This document shows positions 53,386 through 62,948 of a stretch of DNA of 64,000 bases, piece by piece (positions within the stretch are counted from its first letter, which is position 1; every line of letters begins with the position of its first letter). The position numbers and the translations under genes are program-made. The notes under the pieces were generated by a model. It was given only the letters and a program-made list of their open reading frames with translations. It made no database searches and was not told the DNA's origin. The stretch is from Flavipsychrobacter stenotrophus (GTDB lineage Bacteria > Bacteroidota > Bacteroidia > Chitinophagales > Chitinophagaceae). The stretch lies in assembly GCF_002954265.1 (NCBI RefSeq), contig NZ_PPSL01000002.1:806001-870000 (forward strand), read 5' to 3'.

Positions 53386-56229
53386 TTAATGCGCCTGCAG
53401 CCAATTATGCCCGTGTCCTGTTTCTACATGCAGTGGTACGCCGAATGGTAGTTCCATAGCGCCTTCCATACAGCGCTTGATGATCGGCTTTACGTCTTCC
53501 AGTTCATTCACCGGTACATCAAATACCAATTCATCATGCACCTGTAATATCATTTTAGCACCGAGTCCGCTCTTCTTAAGCTCTTTGTGAATGGTGATCA
53601 TGGCGAGCTTTATCATATCGGCAGCAGTGCCCTGTATAGGCATGTTAATGGCATTGCGCTCTGCATAGCCACGTACGGTGAAGTTGGCTGAGTAAATGTC
53701 CTTTAACCACCTCTTACGGCCCATTACGGTCTCTACATACCCGTGCTCCTTGGCAAAGTTAATAGAGCGGTCCATGTATAGCTTTACGGCAGGGTATTGT
53801 GCGAAGTAATTATCAATGATGGTCTTGGCCTCGGTGCGGCTCACACCTATATTTTCAGATAGTCCGAAGGCGGACTGGCCATAGATGATACCGAAGTTCA
53901 CCGCCTTGGCAGCACGCCTCATATCACCCGTCACTGCCGATTCTTCTACGCCATATACCTTGGCCGCAGTGGCAGTATGAATGTCTTTATTGTCGCGAAA
54001 TGCCTGCGCCATATTTTCATCGCCGCTTATTGCCGCTACTATGCGTAGTTCTATCTGCGAGTAATCGGCAGATACCAGTATATGGTTAGCATCGCGGGCA
54101 ATAAAGGCCTTACGTATTTCCCTGCCGCGCTCTGTGCGGATGGGTATGTTTTGCAGGTTAGGATTGTTACTACTCAACCTGCCCGTTACGGCCACAGCCT
54201 GGTTGTAACTGGTGTGTAGTCTGCCTGTACGTGGATTGATCAACCCCGGCAATGAATCTACGTAGGTGCTTTTCAGCTTGGTGAGCTCACGATAGGTGAG
54301 TATCTCTTCTACTATATTGTGCTTGTGGCGCAGCTTCTGCAAAACATCTTCACCGGTAGCATACTGGCCGGTCTTGGTCTTCTTCTGGCCCGCATCTATT
54401 TTCATCATCTCAAACAATATCTCACCCAACTGCTTTGGTGAGCCTATGTTGAAGTTGACACCTGCATGTGCATATATACTGCCCTCTACAGCCTTAATAT
54501 CTTTCTCCAGGTCTTTTGAATAATCATTGAGGAACTGGAAGTCGAGGTTCACACCTTCAAACTCCATATCCAGCAACACAGGTACCAATGGGTTCTCTAC
54601 CTGGCTGAATACATTGCGTACTTCCTTCTCATCGAGCAACGGTTCGAATATTTCTTTCAGTTGCAGGGTCACATCGGCATCTTCAGCAGCATATTCCTTC
54701 ACCTGCTCCAGTGGCGCATCGCGCATCGACAACTGCCCCTTGCCCTTCTTACCAATCAATGTCTCTATAGACACCGGCTGATAGCTGAGGTATTTGGCAC
54801 TAAGCATATCCATACTGCGCTTACCATCGGGATCAATTACATAGTGCGCCAGCATGGTGTCGTACATGTTGCCCTTCAGCTCAAAGCCATACCACTTCAG
54901 CATCAGCATATCGTACTTCAGGTTCTGGCCGATCCATGTTATGTTCTCTTTTTCAAACAGCGGCCTGAAGCGTTCCATTATAGCCAATACTTCAGTTCTT
55001 TCTACCGGCAGGGGCAAATAATAAGCGGTACCCTTATCCCAGCAAAAACTCATACCTACTATGTCGGCAAGGTTAGCGTCTATATCGGTTGTTTCTGTAT
55101 CGAAGGCTACTTCCCGCTGTTGTTCTAACTGTGCAATAAGTGTGGTTATCTCTTCATCGGTCGATACCAATGTATAAGTATGCTGTACATCGGCAATGGT
55201 CTTAAAATTGCCTGCATAATTTTCTGTTTCTTCGTTGGCTGTTTGTATCTGCTCTGCTACGGTCTGCTGTTGTTGTGCGGCAGGTTTTTCTTTGATCACA
55301 TTGCCAAACAGGTCCAGCGACTTAGGCGCCTCAGGAGCCGGTGCTCCGCCTGCATCACCAAATACCTGTCTGCCCAGCGTACGGAATTCCAGTTCGTTAA
55401 ATATCTCCGTCAGTACTTCTACATTCTTTTCCTTTATCCTGAAGTCCTCTTCATGAAAAGGCACACCCGGCACATTAGTGATAATAGTCGCCAGCTTCCT
55501 CGACATCATTGCCAGCTCTTTACCATTACGCACCTTCTCACCCATTGAGCCTTTTAGCTTGTCTGCATTGGCCAGCAGGTTTTCTATATTGTCATATTCC
55601 GCCAACAGCTTAGCTGCTGTCTTCTCGCCAATTCCCGGTATGCCCGGTATATTATCTACCGCATCGCCCATAAGGCCCAGCATATCTATTACCTGTTCTA
55701 CGCGCTGTATGCCCCATTTCTCGCAGATCTCCTTTACGCCATATATCTCTTCCTTATTACCCTGGAATGGTGGCTTGTACATATAGATACCATCGCGCAC
55801 TATCTGGCCGTAATCCTTATCAGGGGTTACCATATAAACAGTATAGCCCAGATCAGCAGCCTCAATAGCCAGTGTGCCTATAATATCATCGGCCTCATAG
55901 CCATCCATTTCCATGCAGGGCAGGTTAAAGCCCTTGATGATACGCTTGATCTCCGGTATAGCAGCACGCAGGTCCTCAGGTGTTTCCTGCCTGTTGGCTT
56001 TGTACTCGGCAAAGTCGGTATGCCTTTCTGTAGGAGCCGATGTGTCGAACACCACAGCCAGGTGAGTAGGCTTTTCTTTATTGATGAGGTTAAGCAAAGT
56101 ATTGGTAAACCCAAACTGCGCATTGGTGTTCTTTCCCTTGCTGGTGATGCGCGGGCTGCGGATAAGTGCATAATATGCACGGAAGATCAGCGCATAAGCG
56201 TCTAATAAAAAGAGTTTCTTTTCAGGCAT
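53386..56229 (-). CDS. polA: DNA polymerase I
   Basis: 947 residues from ATG 56229. The 5' nuclease domain (residues 1-about 290: LFLLDAYALIFRAYYAL, MDGYEADDIIGTLA, GIPGIGEKTAAKL), then the 3'-5' exonuclease (VAFDTETTDIDAN, with Asp-Glu retained, and YAAEDADVTLQL) and the polymerase (VSADYSQIELRI, RRAAKAVNFGIIYGQSAFGL, ILQVHDELVFDVP). The proofreading acidic residues look intact, unlike in many bacteria. It acts in Okazaki fragment processing and repair. Confidence 0.96.
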   Translation of the reverse strand: MPEKKLFLLDAYALIFRAYYALIRSPRITSKGKNTNAQFGFTNTLLNLINKEKPTHLAVVFDTSAPTERHTDFAEYKANRQETPEDLRAAIPEIKRIIKGFNLPCMEMDGYEADDIIGTLAIEAADLGYTVYMVTPDKDYGQIVRDGIYMYKPPFQGNKEEIYGVKEICEKWGIQRVEQVIDMLGLMGDAVDNIPGIPGIGEKTAAKLLAEYDNIENLLANADKLKGSMGEKVRNGKELAMMSRKLATIITNVPGVPFHEEDFRIKEKNVEVLTEIFNELEFRTLGRQVFGDAGGAPAPEAPKSLDLFGNVIKEKPAAQQQQTVAEQIQTANEETENYAGNFKTIADVQHTYTLVSTDEEITTLIAQLEQQREVAFDTETTDIDANLADIVGMSFCWDKGTAYYLPLPVERTEVLAIMERFRPLFEKENITWIGQNLKYDMLMLKWYGFELKGNMYDTMLAHYVIDPDGKRSMDMLSAKYLSYQPVSIETLIGKKGKGQLSMRDAPLEQVKEYAAEDADVTLQLKEIFEPLLDEKEVRNVFSQVENPLVPVLLDMEFEGVNLDFQFLNDYSKDLEKDIKAVEGSIYAHAGVNFNIGSPKQLGEILFEMMKIDAGQKKTKTGQYATGEDVLQKLRHKHNIVEEILTYRELTKLKSTYVDSLPGLINPRTGRLHTSYNQAVAVTGRLSSNNPNLQNIPIRTERGREIRKAFIARDANHILVSADYSQIELRIVAAISGDENMAQAFRDNKDIHTATAAKVYGVEESAVTGDMRRAAKAVNFGIIYGQSAFGLSENIGVSRTEAKTIIDNYFAQYPAVKLYMDRSINFAKEHGYVETVMGRKRWLKDIYSANFTVRGYAERNAINMPIQGTAADMIKLAMITIHKELKKSGLGAKMILQVHDELVFDVPVNELEDVKPIIKRCMEGAMELPFGVPLHVETGHGHNWLQAH

Positions 56230-56333
56230 GTTGCTAAGGTAAGCCAATATGAGGGAAGAGCAAAAGTGGGTGACGAAGAGAATAGATATGATGGGGATTT
56301 GTTATATTTATAACAACTGCCAATCAAGATTAT

Positions 56334-57107
56334 ATGAAGACTGCCTTGATACTCTTTGCTATAGCTATTCTCAGTACCTCCTCAGGCAAAAAATGCTATA
56401 ATTCGTTAGAGGAATACAACCTGAAAGGACATGTAAAATCTGTTGTGAACAAGGAGTATATTGTTAGTGCCGGGAAAGAATATGTAAGGCATAATGACAT
56501 AGCATGGTATGACGTTGCGGGCAATGTAGTAGTAGATTCTTCACTATCCCACGATACGATTTTTTTACCTGTCAGACATGCGTACAAGTATAATGAGTCA
56601 GGCCGAAGGACAGAGCAACTACAGCTGGTTAGTCCGGGAGAGCAACCGGGTTGGAAAACTCTATTTACTTATGACAAAGATGGATTCCTGTCTGAAACCA
56701 ATAGGTATCATCCTAATGGAGGATTGATGCAAAGGGTAATATTTAGATACGATGAAAGCGGCAATAATACAGAACAATATAGTTACAGTTCAGACGGAAA
56801 ACCTAACGGTATAGAGGTACGCAGATATGATGAAAATGGCAACCTCGTGCAGTCAAACGACTATAGTATTGACGCGCAGTATGGATCAAAATATGCTGTT
56901 CAATACTCGTCAAAAGGCAACCTTCTTTCAACGGTAGAAGAACATTTTGGTGATTCAATGCAAACTACAGTCAGGCATTGTAGAAAAGCCCGATACTCAG
57001 GCACATCTTATGATGCCAAAGGCAACTGGATAAAAACAACCAGAATCACTGATGGTGGTTGGTACATTGACACAGCAATCGTCAAACGCACCATCACCTA
57101 CTACTAA
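56334..57107 (+). CDS. Secreted YD-repeat-like protein
   Basis: 257 residues. Signal MKTALILFAIAILSTSSG. The mature part begins NLKGHVKSV and contains several short repeats of the form Y-D-x-x-G-x (WYDVAGNVV, YKYNESGRR, FTYDKDGFL, FRYDESGNN, RRYDENGNL), ending GNWIKTTRIT and KRTITYY. These are RHS/YD-type beta repeats. It lies 66 bases before a related gene and probably shares its transcript. Function unknown. Confidence 0.75.
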   Translation: MKTALILFAIAILSTSSGKKCYNSLEEYNLKGHVKSVVNKEYIVSAGKEYVRHNDIAWYDVAGNVVVDSSLSHDTIFLPVRHAYKYNESGRRTEQLQLVSPGEQPGWKTLFTYDKDGFLSETNRYHPNGGLMQRVIFRYDESGNNTEQYSYSSDGKPNGIEVRRYDENGNLVQSNDYSIDAQYGSKYAVQYSSKGNLLSTVEEHFGDSMQTTVRHCRKARYSGTSYDAKGNWIKTTRITDGGWYIDTAIVKRTITYY

Positions 57108-57173
57108 ACAAATAGAATTGATTCTGCTACAAAAAATGAAATGATCCAATCATCTCCATAACACTACACTCTG

Positions 57174-57812
57174 ATGAAACTATTCGCATTATACTTACTC
57201 CTTTCAACTACGTCATTACTATCTGACACAGTTAGTAATTCACTGCACGAACAGCATTTAAAAGGCAATATTAGGTGCATTAATCATAGTTCCACTAACA
57301 ATAATGTAAAACATAACGAACGATATTGTTTTGATAAATGGGGTAATGAAATTGCCTATTACAGATATCATGGAGATTCGATAGTTCGGTACGATACTAC
57401 CACGTATACTCTAGCATTAAACGGGCAAAGAATAGAGGGTAAAACTGTCAGCTCTATTAAGGCCGAATCGAAGAATATTATTTATAGATACGACGAAAAA
57501 GGCAGGTTGAAAGAAAAGTATATCTATACAGGCACAGGCTTACCTAATGGCCTTTGGCAATATAAGTACGATACAGCGAACAACAGAGTATTGATAACAA
57601 ACATTGGCAAAGGTGAATTGCCGCCGTCTGCCATAACTTACGATAGCGATGGGAAGAAAATTAGCGAAGAAAATTTTGGAGGGTATTTAAACTCATATGA
57701 TTATGACAAGGATGGCACTTTAAATGTGGAGACCCTTCGCTGTCATGAGGGAGACTTTGTTACGAGATATTTTAATATTGTTCTTGACGATCATAAAAAC
57801 TGGATAAAATGA
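57174..57812 (+). pseudogene. YD-repeat-like paralogue with in-frame TGA
   Basis: 212 codons to TGA 57810-57812. It parallels the preceding gene: short signal, HLKGNIRCINH, then YDxxG repeats (YRYDEKGRL, YKYDTANNR, YDYDKDGTL). It stops at KNWIK, exactly where the paralogue reads GNWIKTT. Beyond the TGA the same frame continues for 18 codons (TSTTEGYTTLETRTITYY) to TAA 57867-57869, ending in the same TITYY as the paralogue. The stop is therefore very likely a recent nonsense change or a sequence error; recoding is less likely. Confidence 0.75.
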
Positions 57813-57923
57813 ACATCGACAACTGAAGGCTACACTACACTTGAAACGCGCACCATCACCTACTACTAAACAAAAAGAGATGCCACTTTCGCAGCATCTC
57901 CCCGGTTATTATTCAAAAGGAAT

Positions 57924-60900
57924 CTATTCTATTACAAAATGCAGTGTCCTGTTAACTGTGTTGTTGCGCAATTGCAACAGATACATTCCCGCAGGTAATC
58001 CGTATGTAGACACCTGTTTATTAATGGCGCCATTAGATAGCTCAGTAAGGTCATGATACACGCTTTGCCCAGTCATATCGGTTATCTCCACGGTCAGCGA
58101 TCCGTCTGATGTTGCTACACTTCCCGTTATTGTAAATGTCCCGTTGTTAGGGTTGGGCAACAGCATAATGTCTTCATTGCTACCAATGGTATTTACACCA
58201 ACATTTCCTGCTACGGTCACTTTTACTGAGTTAAATACAGATACCCCGCTGCACTGGTCGGTATTGGTAACGATGCAGTTTACCGAATCACCCGTAAATA
58301 GGTTGTTAGTGATGTACACCGAATTAGTTGCTCCGGGCATAGGTATATTATTCTTAAACCACTGGTACGTTGGCGACATGCCACCTCCACTCAATATTGT
58401 TACGCTGAAGGTATCATAGGCACCTTCGTTAATGATATAGCCCGGCATTGCAGAGATCACACCTATGGGCTGCGACAGAGGCAGCACCGTCATGGTAGAA
58501 ACATCTGTAACTGTAGGTGTTGACACACATGGGAAATTACTGGTCAGGGCCACCTGCACCACATCGCCGTTAGACGGTACATAGCTGAATACATTGCCCG
58601 TGGTTGTATGCACACCATTTACCGACCATTGGTAAGTGGGCATTGTACCCCCATTTATTTGTGAGGCTGTATAGGCAACAGGGTATAGCTCACAAGAGGT
58701 AAGCCCCGGGTTTATACTGGTGCTCACAAGTGGTAATACCAACGGACTAACAGTAAGCGTTCTTGTTGCAGTGGCATAGTCTGTAGTGCGGCAATACTCA
58801 TTGCTGGCCATAATAGCGGTAACTACATCGCCATGTGCAGGAATATAGCTATAAGTATTACCCACACCGGCAAAGGCCAGGTTTACATACCACTGGTAAG
58901 TAGGTGCCGTGCCGCCATCTATAGGTAACGGAGTAAACGTAGTCAGGTTGCCAAGGCATACTGTATCTCCTGTACCTGTGGCAATAGATAATGCAGGTGT
59001 AGCAATATGGTGTACGATCATGGTAAGCACAGCACTGGCAGTATCTGGCACTGCACAGCCCAGACTGCTGATGAACCAGCAACGAACGATATCGCCGTCT
59101 GATGGCGTATAAGTATAGGTAGGTGTGCCTGCTAGTATTACACCATTAATGCTCCACACATACAGTGGACTGGTGCCGCCATTTACAGGATAGGCGGTAT
59201 AGGTGACTGGCGTTCCCGCACAGACCGCCAGAGGCGTACTGGCCGAAATACTCAACGATGGTGGTAAAGACAAATTCACCGTTAGCGGCATTGTAACATA
59301 GCAGCCTGTAGCATTATAGGCGTAAGTAATAGTAGCCGTTCCCGGGCCTGTGCCGTATGCGGCGCCCGATGCGTCAATAGTTGCTACGGATGCATTACTC
59401 GTACTCCAGCTGCCGCCGGTAGAGGTATCGCTAAATACGGTTGTCAGCCCCACACATACCGGACCACTTCCGGTAATGATTCCCGGTAGCGGATTAACGG
59501 TAACCAATGCAGTATCGGTTGCTGTACCACAGCTATTGATGACTGTATAAGTAATTACCGCTGTACCCACACCCACGGCATACACAAGTCCTCCTGATGT
59601 TATACTTGCCACACCCGTATTGCTGCTGCTCCATGTACCACCCGGTGCCGATGAGGCCAATAAAGTAGTGGTAGTGTTACAGATCACTGCACCATTCACT
59701 AGGCCCGCATTAGGTTGCGGTTTCACTGTTATAGCATGGCTCACAATGTCCGATCCGCAGCTATAAGTATAGGATGTGTAGATGATGCTTGTTGTTGCTA
59801 ATCCGGTTGAAACACCTGTAACCTGCCCTGTAGTATTTACACTGGCTATTGATGAATTGAGACTAGACCACGTGCCACCGCCAACTGATGCGGTAAGACT
59901 CACAGCTGTACCATAGCAAACACTATCTGGACCGGTTACACTCCCTGCATTAGGGAGTGGATTTACAACTATACGCTTTGTCGCTATCGCGGTGCCGCAC
60001 ACTGTTGTTACCGAATATTTTATAGTAGTAGTATCGGCCAATGCTCCGCCAACCGCACCTGTGCCACTTACAGTAGCTATTGCGGTATTAATAACTGACC
60101 ACGTACCCGCTGGTATGGCAGTAGTGTTGCTTAACGAAATAGTAGCACCCGCGCATACACTGTCCGGGCCTGCTATTGCACCTGCTACAGGTAGCGGATT
60201 AACTGTAGTTGTAACAGTAGTACTGCTGCTGCAGGTGGGTGATGTATAACCAGTAACGGTGTAGGTAGTTGTAGACGTAGGATTGGCTGTAACTACCGCG
60301 CCGGTCGTAGCAGAAAGCCCTGTTGATGTAGTCCATGAATAAGTTCCCGATGCCCCTGCACCCGATGCGGTAAGTGTTACCCCGCCACTACCAGCACAGA
60401 AAGATGGTGATGATGGCGATACGGTAATAGTTGGCGGCGTGCATCCGAGGGTTACGTTGCCCAGGATGTTAATGTAGTTAGTTTGGAAAGTACTTGTAGC
60501 GCCGCTCGGACTGAAAGGATAAATAGCAACGATTATACCATTAGTAACGCTTGAAATGCCTGTTGGCAGAGCGCCTCCACCCCATGAGGCAGCAGGTGAA
60601 CTCACGCCACACGTGGTACTTGTATTGGCATGATTTACTCCGTCGTCCGTCCAGGTAGCACCGTTGTCCAGACTGTATGCTAGTCTTGCGTTTACAGGTC
60701 CGGTATTAGATCGTCTTATACCTGCACTAAAACCTGTTACATCTATCTGATAGCCAACATTGGGCGTTATCTTAAAATAGTAATGAGGGCCGGTGGCGCT
60801 ATAGGAAGCTACCGAAATTGGTACGACTTTACCACTCAATCCTCCGCTGCCACATGCAGAGTTAGACCCGAAGCCAACATCCATAAGACTTGTGACAGTT

Positions 60901-61028
60901 ACATTTGGGCTACCTGCTACCACAGCGGTACTCGTTCCGCCTGATCCGGTATAAGTAGCAATTTGACCGTAAGCACTGCCTGTTATCAGCAGCACTATGA
61001 TAATAAAAATGGTATAGAGTAGTTTCAT
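57924..61028 (-). CDS. Large T9SS-exported protein with Ig-like (Big_2/PKD-type) repeats
   Basis: 1034 residues from ATG 61028 (KLLYTIFIIIVLLITGSAYG signal). After an N-terminal beta-jelly-roll-like region (to about 190) come many Ig-like repeats of two kinds: one with G-T-W-S-x-x-N and VCxG-type openings (GTWSVINTAIATVSGTG), the other with PTYQW and GDV units. The tail (from DIMLLPNPNNGTFTI) is a T9SS sorting domain. Expected to be a large adhesin or structural surface protein. The DNA is repetitive, so assembly collapse could have changed the repeat count. Confidence 0.82.
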   Translation of the reverse strand: MKLLYTIFIIIVLLITGSAYGQIATYTGSGGTSTAVVAGSPNVTVTSLMDVGFGSNSACGSGGLSGKVVPISVASYSATGPHYYFKITPNVGYQIDVTGFSAGIRRSNTGPVNARLAYSLDNGATWTDDGVNHANTSTTCGVSSPAASWGGGALPTGISSVTNGIIVAIYPFSPSGATSTFQTNYINILGNVTLGCTPPTITVSPSSPSFCAGSGGVTLTASGAGASGTYSWTTSTGLSATTGAVVTANPTSTTTYTVTGYTSPTCSSSTTVTTTVNPLPVAGAIAGPDSVCAGATISLSNTTAIPAGTWSVINTAIATVSGTGAVGGALADTTTIKYSVTTVCGTAIATKRIVVNPLPNAGSVTGPDSVCYGTAVSLTASVGGGTWSSLNSSIASVNTTGQVTGVSTGLATTSIIYTSYTYSCGSDIVSHAITVKPQPNAGLVNGAVICNTTTTLLASSAPGGTWSSSNTGVASITSGGLVYAVGVGTAVITYTVINSCGTATDTALVTVNPLPGIITGSGPVCVGLTTVFSDTSTGGSWSTSNASVATIDASGAAYGTGPGTATITYAYNATGCYVTMPLTVNLSLPPSLSISASTPLAVCAGTPVTYTAYPVNGGTSPLYVWSINGVILAGTPTYTYTPSDGDIVRCWFISSLGCAVPDTASAVLTMIVHHIATPALSIATGTGDTVCLGNLTTFTPLPIDGGTAPTYQWYVNLAFAGVGNTYSYIPAHGDVVTAIMASNEYCRTTDYATATRTLTVSPLVLPLVSTSINPGLTSCELYPVAYTASQINGGTMPTYQWSVNGVHTTTGNVFSYVPSNGDVVQVALTSNFPCVSTPTVTDVSTMTVLPLSQPIGVISAMPGYIINEGAYDTFSVTILSGGGMSPTYQWFKNNIPMPGATNSVYITNNLFTGDSVNCIVTNTDQCSGVSVFNSVKVTVAGNVGVNTIGSNEDIMLLPNPNNGTFTITGSVATSDGSLTVEITDMTGQSVYHDLTELSNGAINKQVSTYGLPAGMYLLQLRNNTVNRTLHFVIE

Positions 61029-61449
61029 AAAACAGATATTTCCTTGCAAAGAGCAAAGGTGACCAATACCTTTTGGGCATATATTACCACAAGATTATAT
61101 CTCCGTTAAGGAAGACAGAAATTTTAACTGCCGGTTGTTGTTTATTGATAAATATGTATCTCTGATAATCTGACAGCTATTCCGAAAAGATGCAGCATAG
61201 AGAAAATTTGATCATCGCAAAATGCTCCAAACATCAAATTGCGTGAATAGATGATCTTATTATTTGAGAACTACGTATAGCTCTGAAAGAGCGTCCTCAA
61301 TAGCGTAGGGCGTTTTAGCCCTACGTACAAACCACCCCTATTTGGAAGCCCTGCGGGGGCGCACTCCTATCTCTGCGATTAACTTACTACTATTACCCGT
61401 AGGGGTTACCCTGCGGTAAGCGGAATACACCCGTCCCGCTCGTAGGTCA
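61029..61449. repeat. Intergenic region with hairpin cluster
   Basis: 421 bases without a gene. Stem CGTAGGGC / GCCCTACG (61304-61311 / 61318-61325) is perfect, flanked by GCTCTGAAAGAGC (61280-61292) and AGCCCTGCGGGGGCGC; all are small hairpins in tandem, in layout like the elements at 14536 and 52211. No promoter identified. Confidence 0.6.
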
Positions 61450-62076
61450 TCACGCCATTTCCTTAACCACATTCTCCCTCGCCTTTACCTCATACTTATC
61501 ATAAAAATACTGCGTCTTAAAAATCCGCTCCATCTCCAGAAAATGCCCCAGGGCTTTTTTGCGGCCGGGGTTATACAGCAGGTCGGGGTAAATGCCATAC
61601 TCCTTGCGCACCTGCTGTGCATATATAATATAGGTATCATAGTCGCGGCCCACAATGCTCATATCGGCATCTATGAACAGGTCTATCAATGCACTCCCGG
61701 TAGATTCATGAGTTTTGGTAGCCAGTATACATGCGCGGGTACTCTCAACAACAGCCTCCGGCACTCCCAGCAACTTCATTTCCTTTACCGCCAGCTCCGC
61801 ACTCTGCTCCTCATTATCGTGGCGCAGCACATTATACATTATATCATGGTAAAAGGTGGTGAACAGCAACACATCCCACCCCTCATTTTCTTTAAAGGGC
61901 AATAACTGGTCTATTATATCTGCCAGGTGCGCCAGATTATGGTAGTGCCTGCCCCGCTCGGTATGATGCGTTTCTATCATCCGCCGCGCCCTTTGCACCG
62001 CAACCTCATCTGGTGTATACCTCCCCGCCAACTCCGTAAACACCCCCTGCAACTCAGTTATTTGTAATGTTGGCAT
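61450..62076 (-). CDS. HD-superfamily phosphohydrolase (COG4339-like)
   Basis: 208 residues. RHYHNLAHLADII and LFTTFYHDIMYN contain the HD metal site residues; DADMSIVGRDYDTYI further on is also typical of this predicted metal-dependent group. Substrate unknown; nucleotide hydrolysis is usual for the fold. Confidence 0.82.
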   Translation of the reverse strand: MPTLQITELQGVFTELAGRYTPDEVAVQRARRMIETHHTERGRHYHNLAHLADIIDQLLPFKENEGWDVLLFTTFYHDIMYNVLRHDNEEQSAELAVKEMKLLGVPEAVVESTRACILATKTHESTGSALIDLFIDADMSIVGRDYDTYIIYAQQVRKEYGIYPDLLYNPGRKKALGHFLEMERIFKTQYFYDKYEVKARENVVKEMA

Positions 62077-62601
62077 ACTAAATATATTTTGCTTATACTA
62101 ACTCCTCATCAAATCATACCTGCAAATCATGTCATTGCGCCGTAGGTGCAAAAGGTTTGTAGGACAAGAAACCCCCTCTATGACCGCGAGCCGTTAGGTT
62201 CGCGCCCGATCTAAACTGGTATTTTCCGAAAATTAATAATATAACAACCCCTCAAATTTACAATTCTTCATGTTAATCTTTTAATCCTATAAATCATGCC
62301 TGTCCCAACCACCTGTCGGGAGGCCGGCTCTCTTTGAGACTCCCCCGAGTTGGTCTTTGCGAGGAACGAAGCAATCTAGTAGCAGGACGTATTAGTTTTG
62401 TATTAAATGTCACCCATTGAGCCAACTAGCCATTGAGCAATTAAGCCATTCCCTCAACCCCAATTGAGCCATTAAGCCATTGAGTAATTGAGCCATTATC
62501 ATTTAATATTTACTATTCCCAATTCTTAGTGACGTTTTTTAAAATTAATTCATATCTTTGCACATTCAAAAAGTGTCGTTTATTTAAAAATTTTGATGCA
62601 A
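62077..62601. repeat. Intergenic region with REP-like element, degenerate tandem repeat and rpsO promoter
   Basis: 525 bases. TCTTTGCGAGGAACGAAG then CAATCT (62354-62377) is a dispersed repeat also seen at 50773. 62414-62497 is made of imperfect units of CCATTGAGCAATTAAG and CAATTGAGCCATTAAG, a tandem array with no coding frame. TATCTTTG at 62553-62560 is a good -7 box for rpsO, 41 bases before its start, but no TTG is found at the right distance. Confidence 0.6.
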
Positions 62602-62874
62602 ATGTCTCATTTTACTACTGAAAAGAAAGCAAACATCTTTAAAACCTTTGGTGGAGCGGAAACTAATACAGGTTCTATCGAAGCGCAGATTGCCATGCTC
62701 ACAGAGCGTATTAACCATATCTCTGGCCATATGAAAGGAAATAAGAAAGATTTCTCTTCTAATCGTGGATTGATCGTGATGGTAGGCCGCCGCAAACGCT
62801 TGTTACAATATCTTAGCGCTAACAACCTTACTTCTTATCGCTCATTGATCGAGAAGCTGGGTATCCGCAAGTAA
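62602..62874 (+). CDS. rpsO: 30S ribosomal protein S15
   Basis: 90 residues from ATG 62602 (MSHFTTEKKANIFKTFGG); an in-frame ATG at 62596 would add two residues. TGSIEAQIAMLTERI and VGRRKRLLQYL are family signatures. Binds 16S rRNA early in assembly. It lies upstream of pnp in the classical order. Confidence 0.97.
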   Translation: MSHFTTEKKANIFKTFGGAETNTGSIEAQIAMLTERINHISGHMKGNKKDFSSNRGLIVMVGRRKRLLQYLSANNLTSYRSLIEKLGIRK

Positions 62875-62894
62875 TCGCTTTACCGTATTTACTG

Positions 62895-62926
62895 TTCCCA
62901 ACTATCCGGTTGGGAATTGTTTTTTT
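62895..62926 (+). terminator. Hairpin with U-tract between rpsO and pnp
   Basis: TTCCCAAC, loop TATCCG, GTTGGGAA, then TTGTTTTTTT. A full terminator sits between the genes, so pnp expression may depend on read-through or processing. Confidence 0.85.
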
Positions 62927-62948
62927 ATGACAACCTAAATTTCGATGT

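Noticed and set aside
53386-56229. DNA polymerase I lacking proofreading
   Set aside because: The Asp-Glu residues of the exonuclease motif (FDTETTD) and the later Asp (AAEDADV) are visible, so inactivation is not supported.
62414-62497. Possible CRISPR array
   Set aside because: Units are adjacent and imperfect, with no regular spacers and no cas genes nearby.
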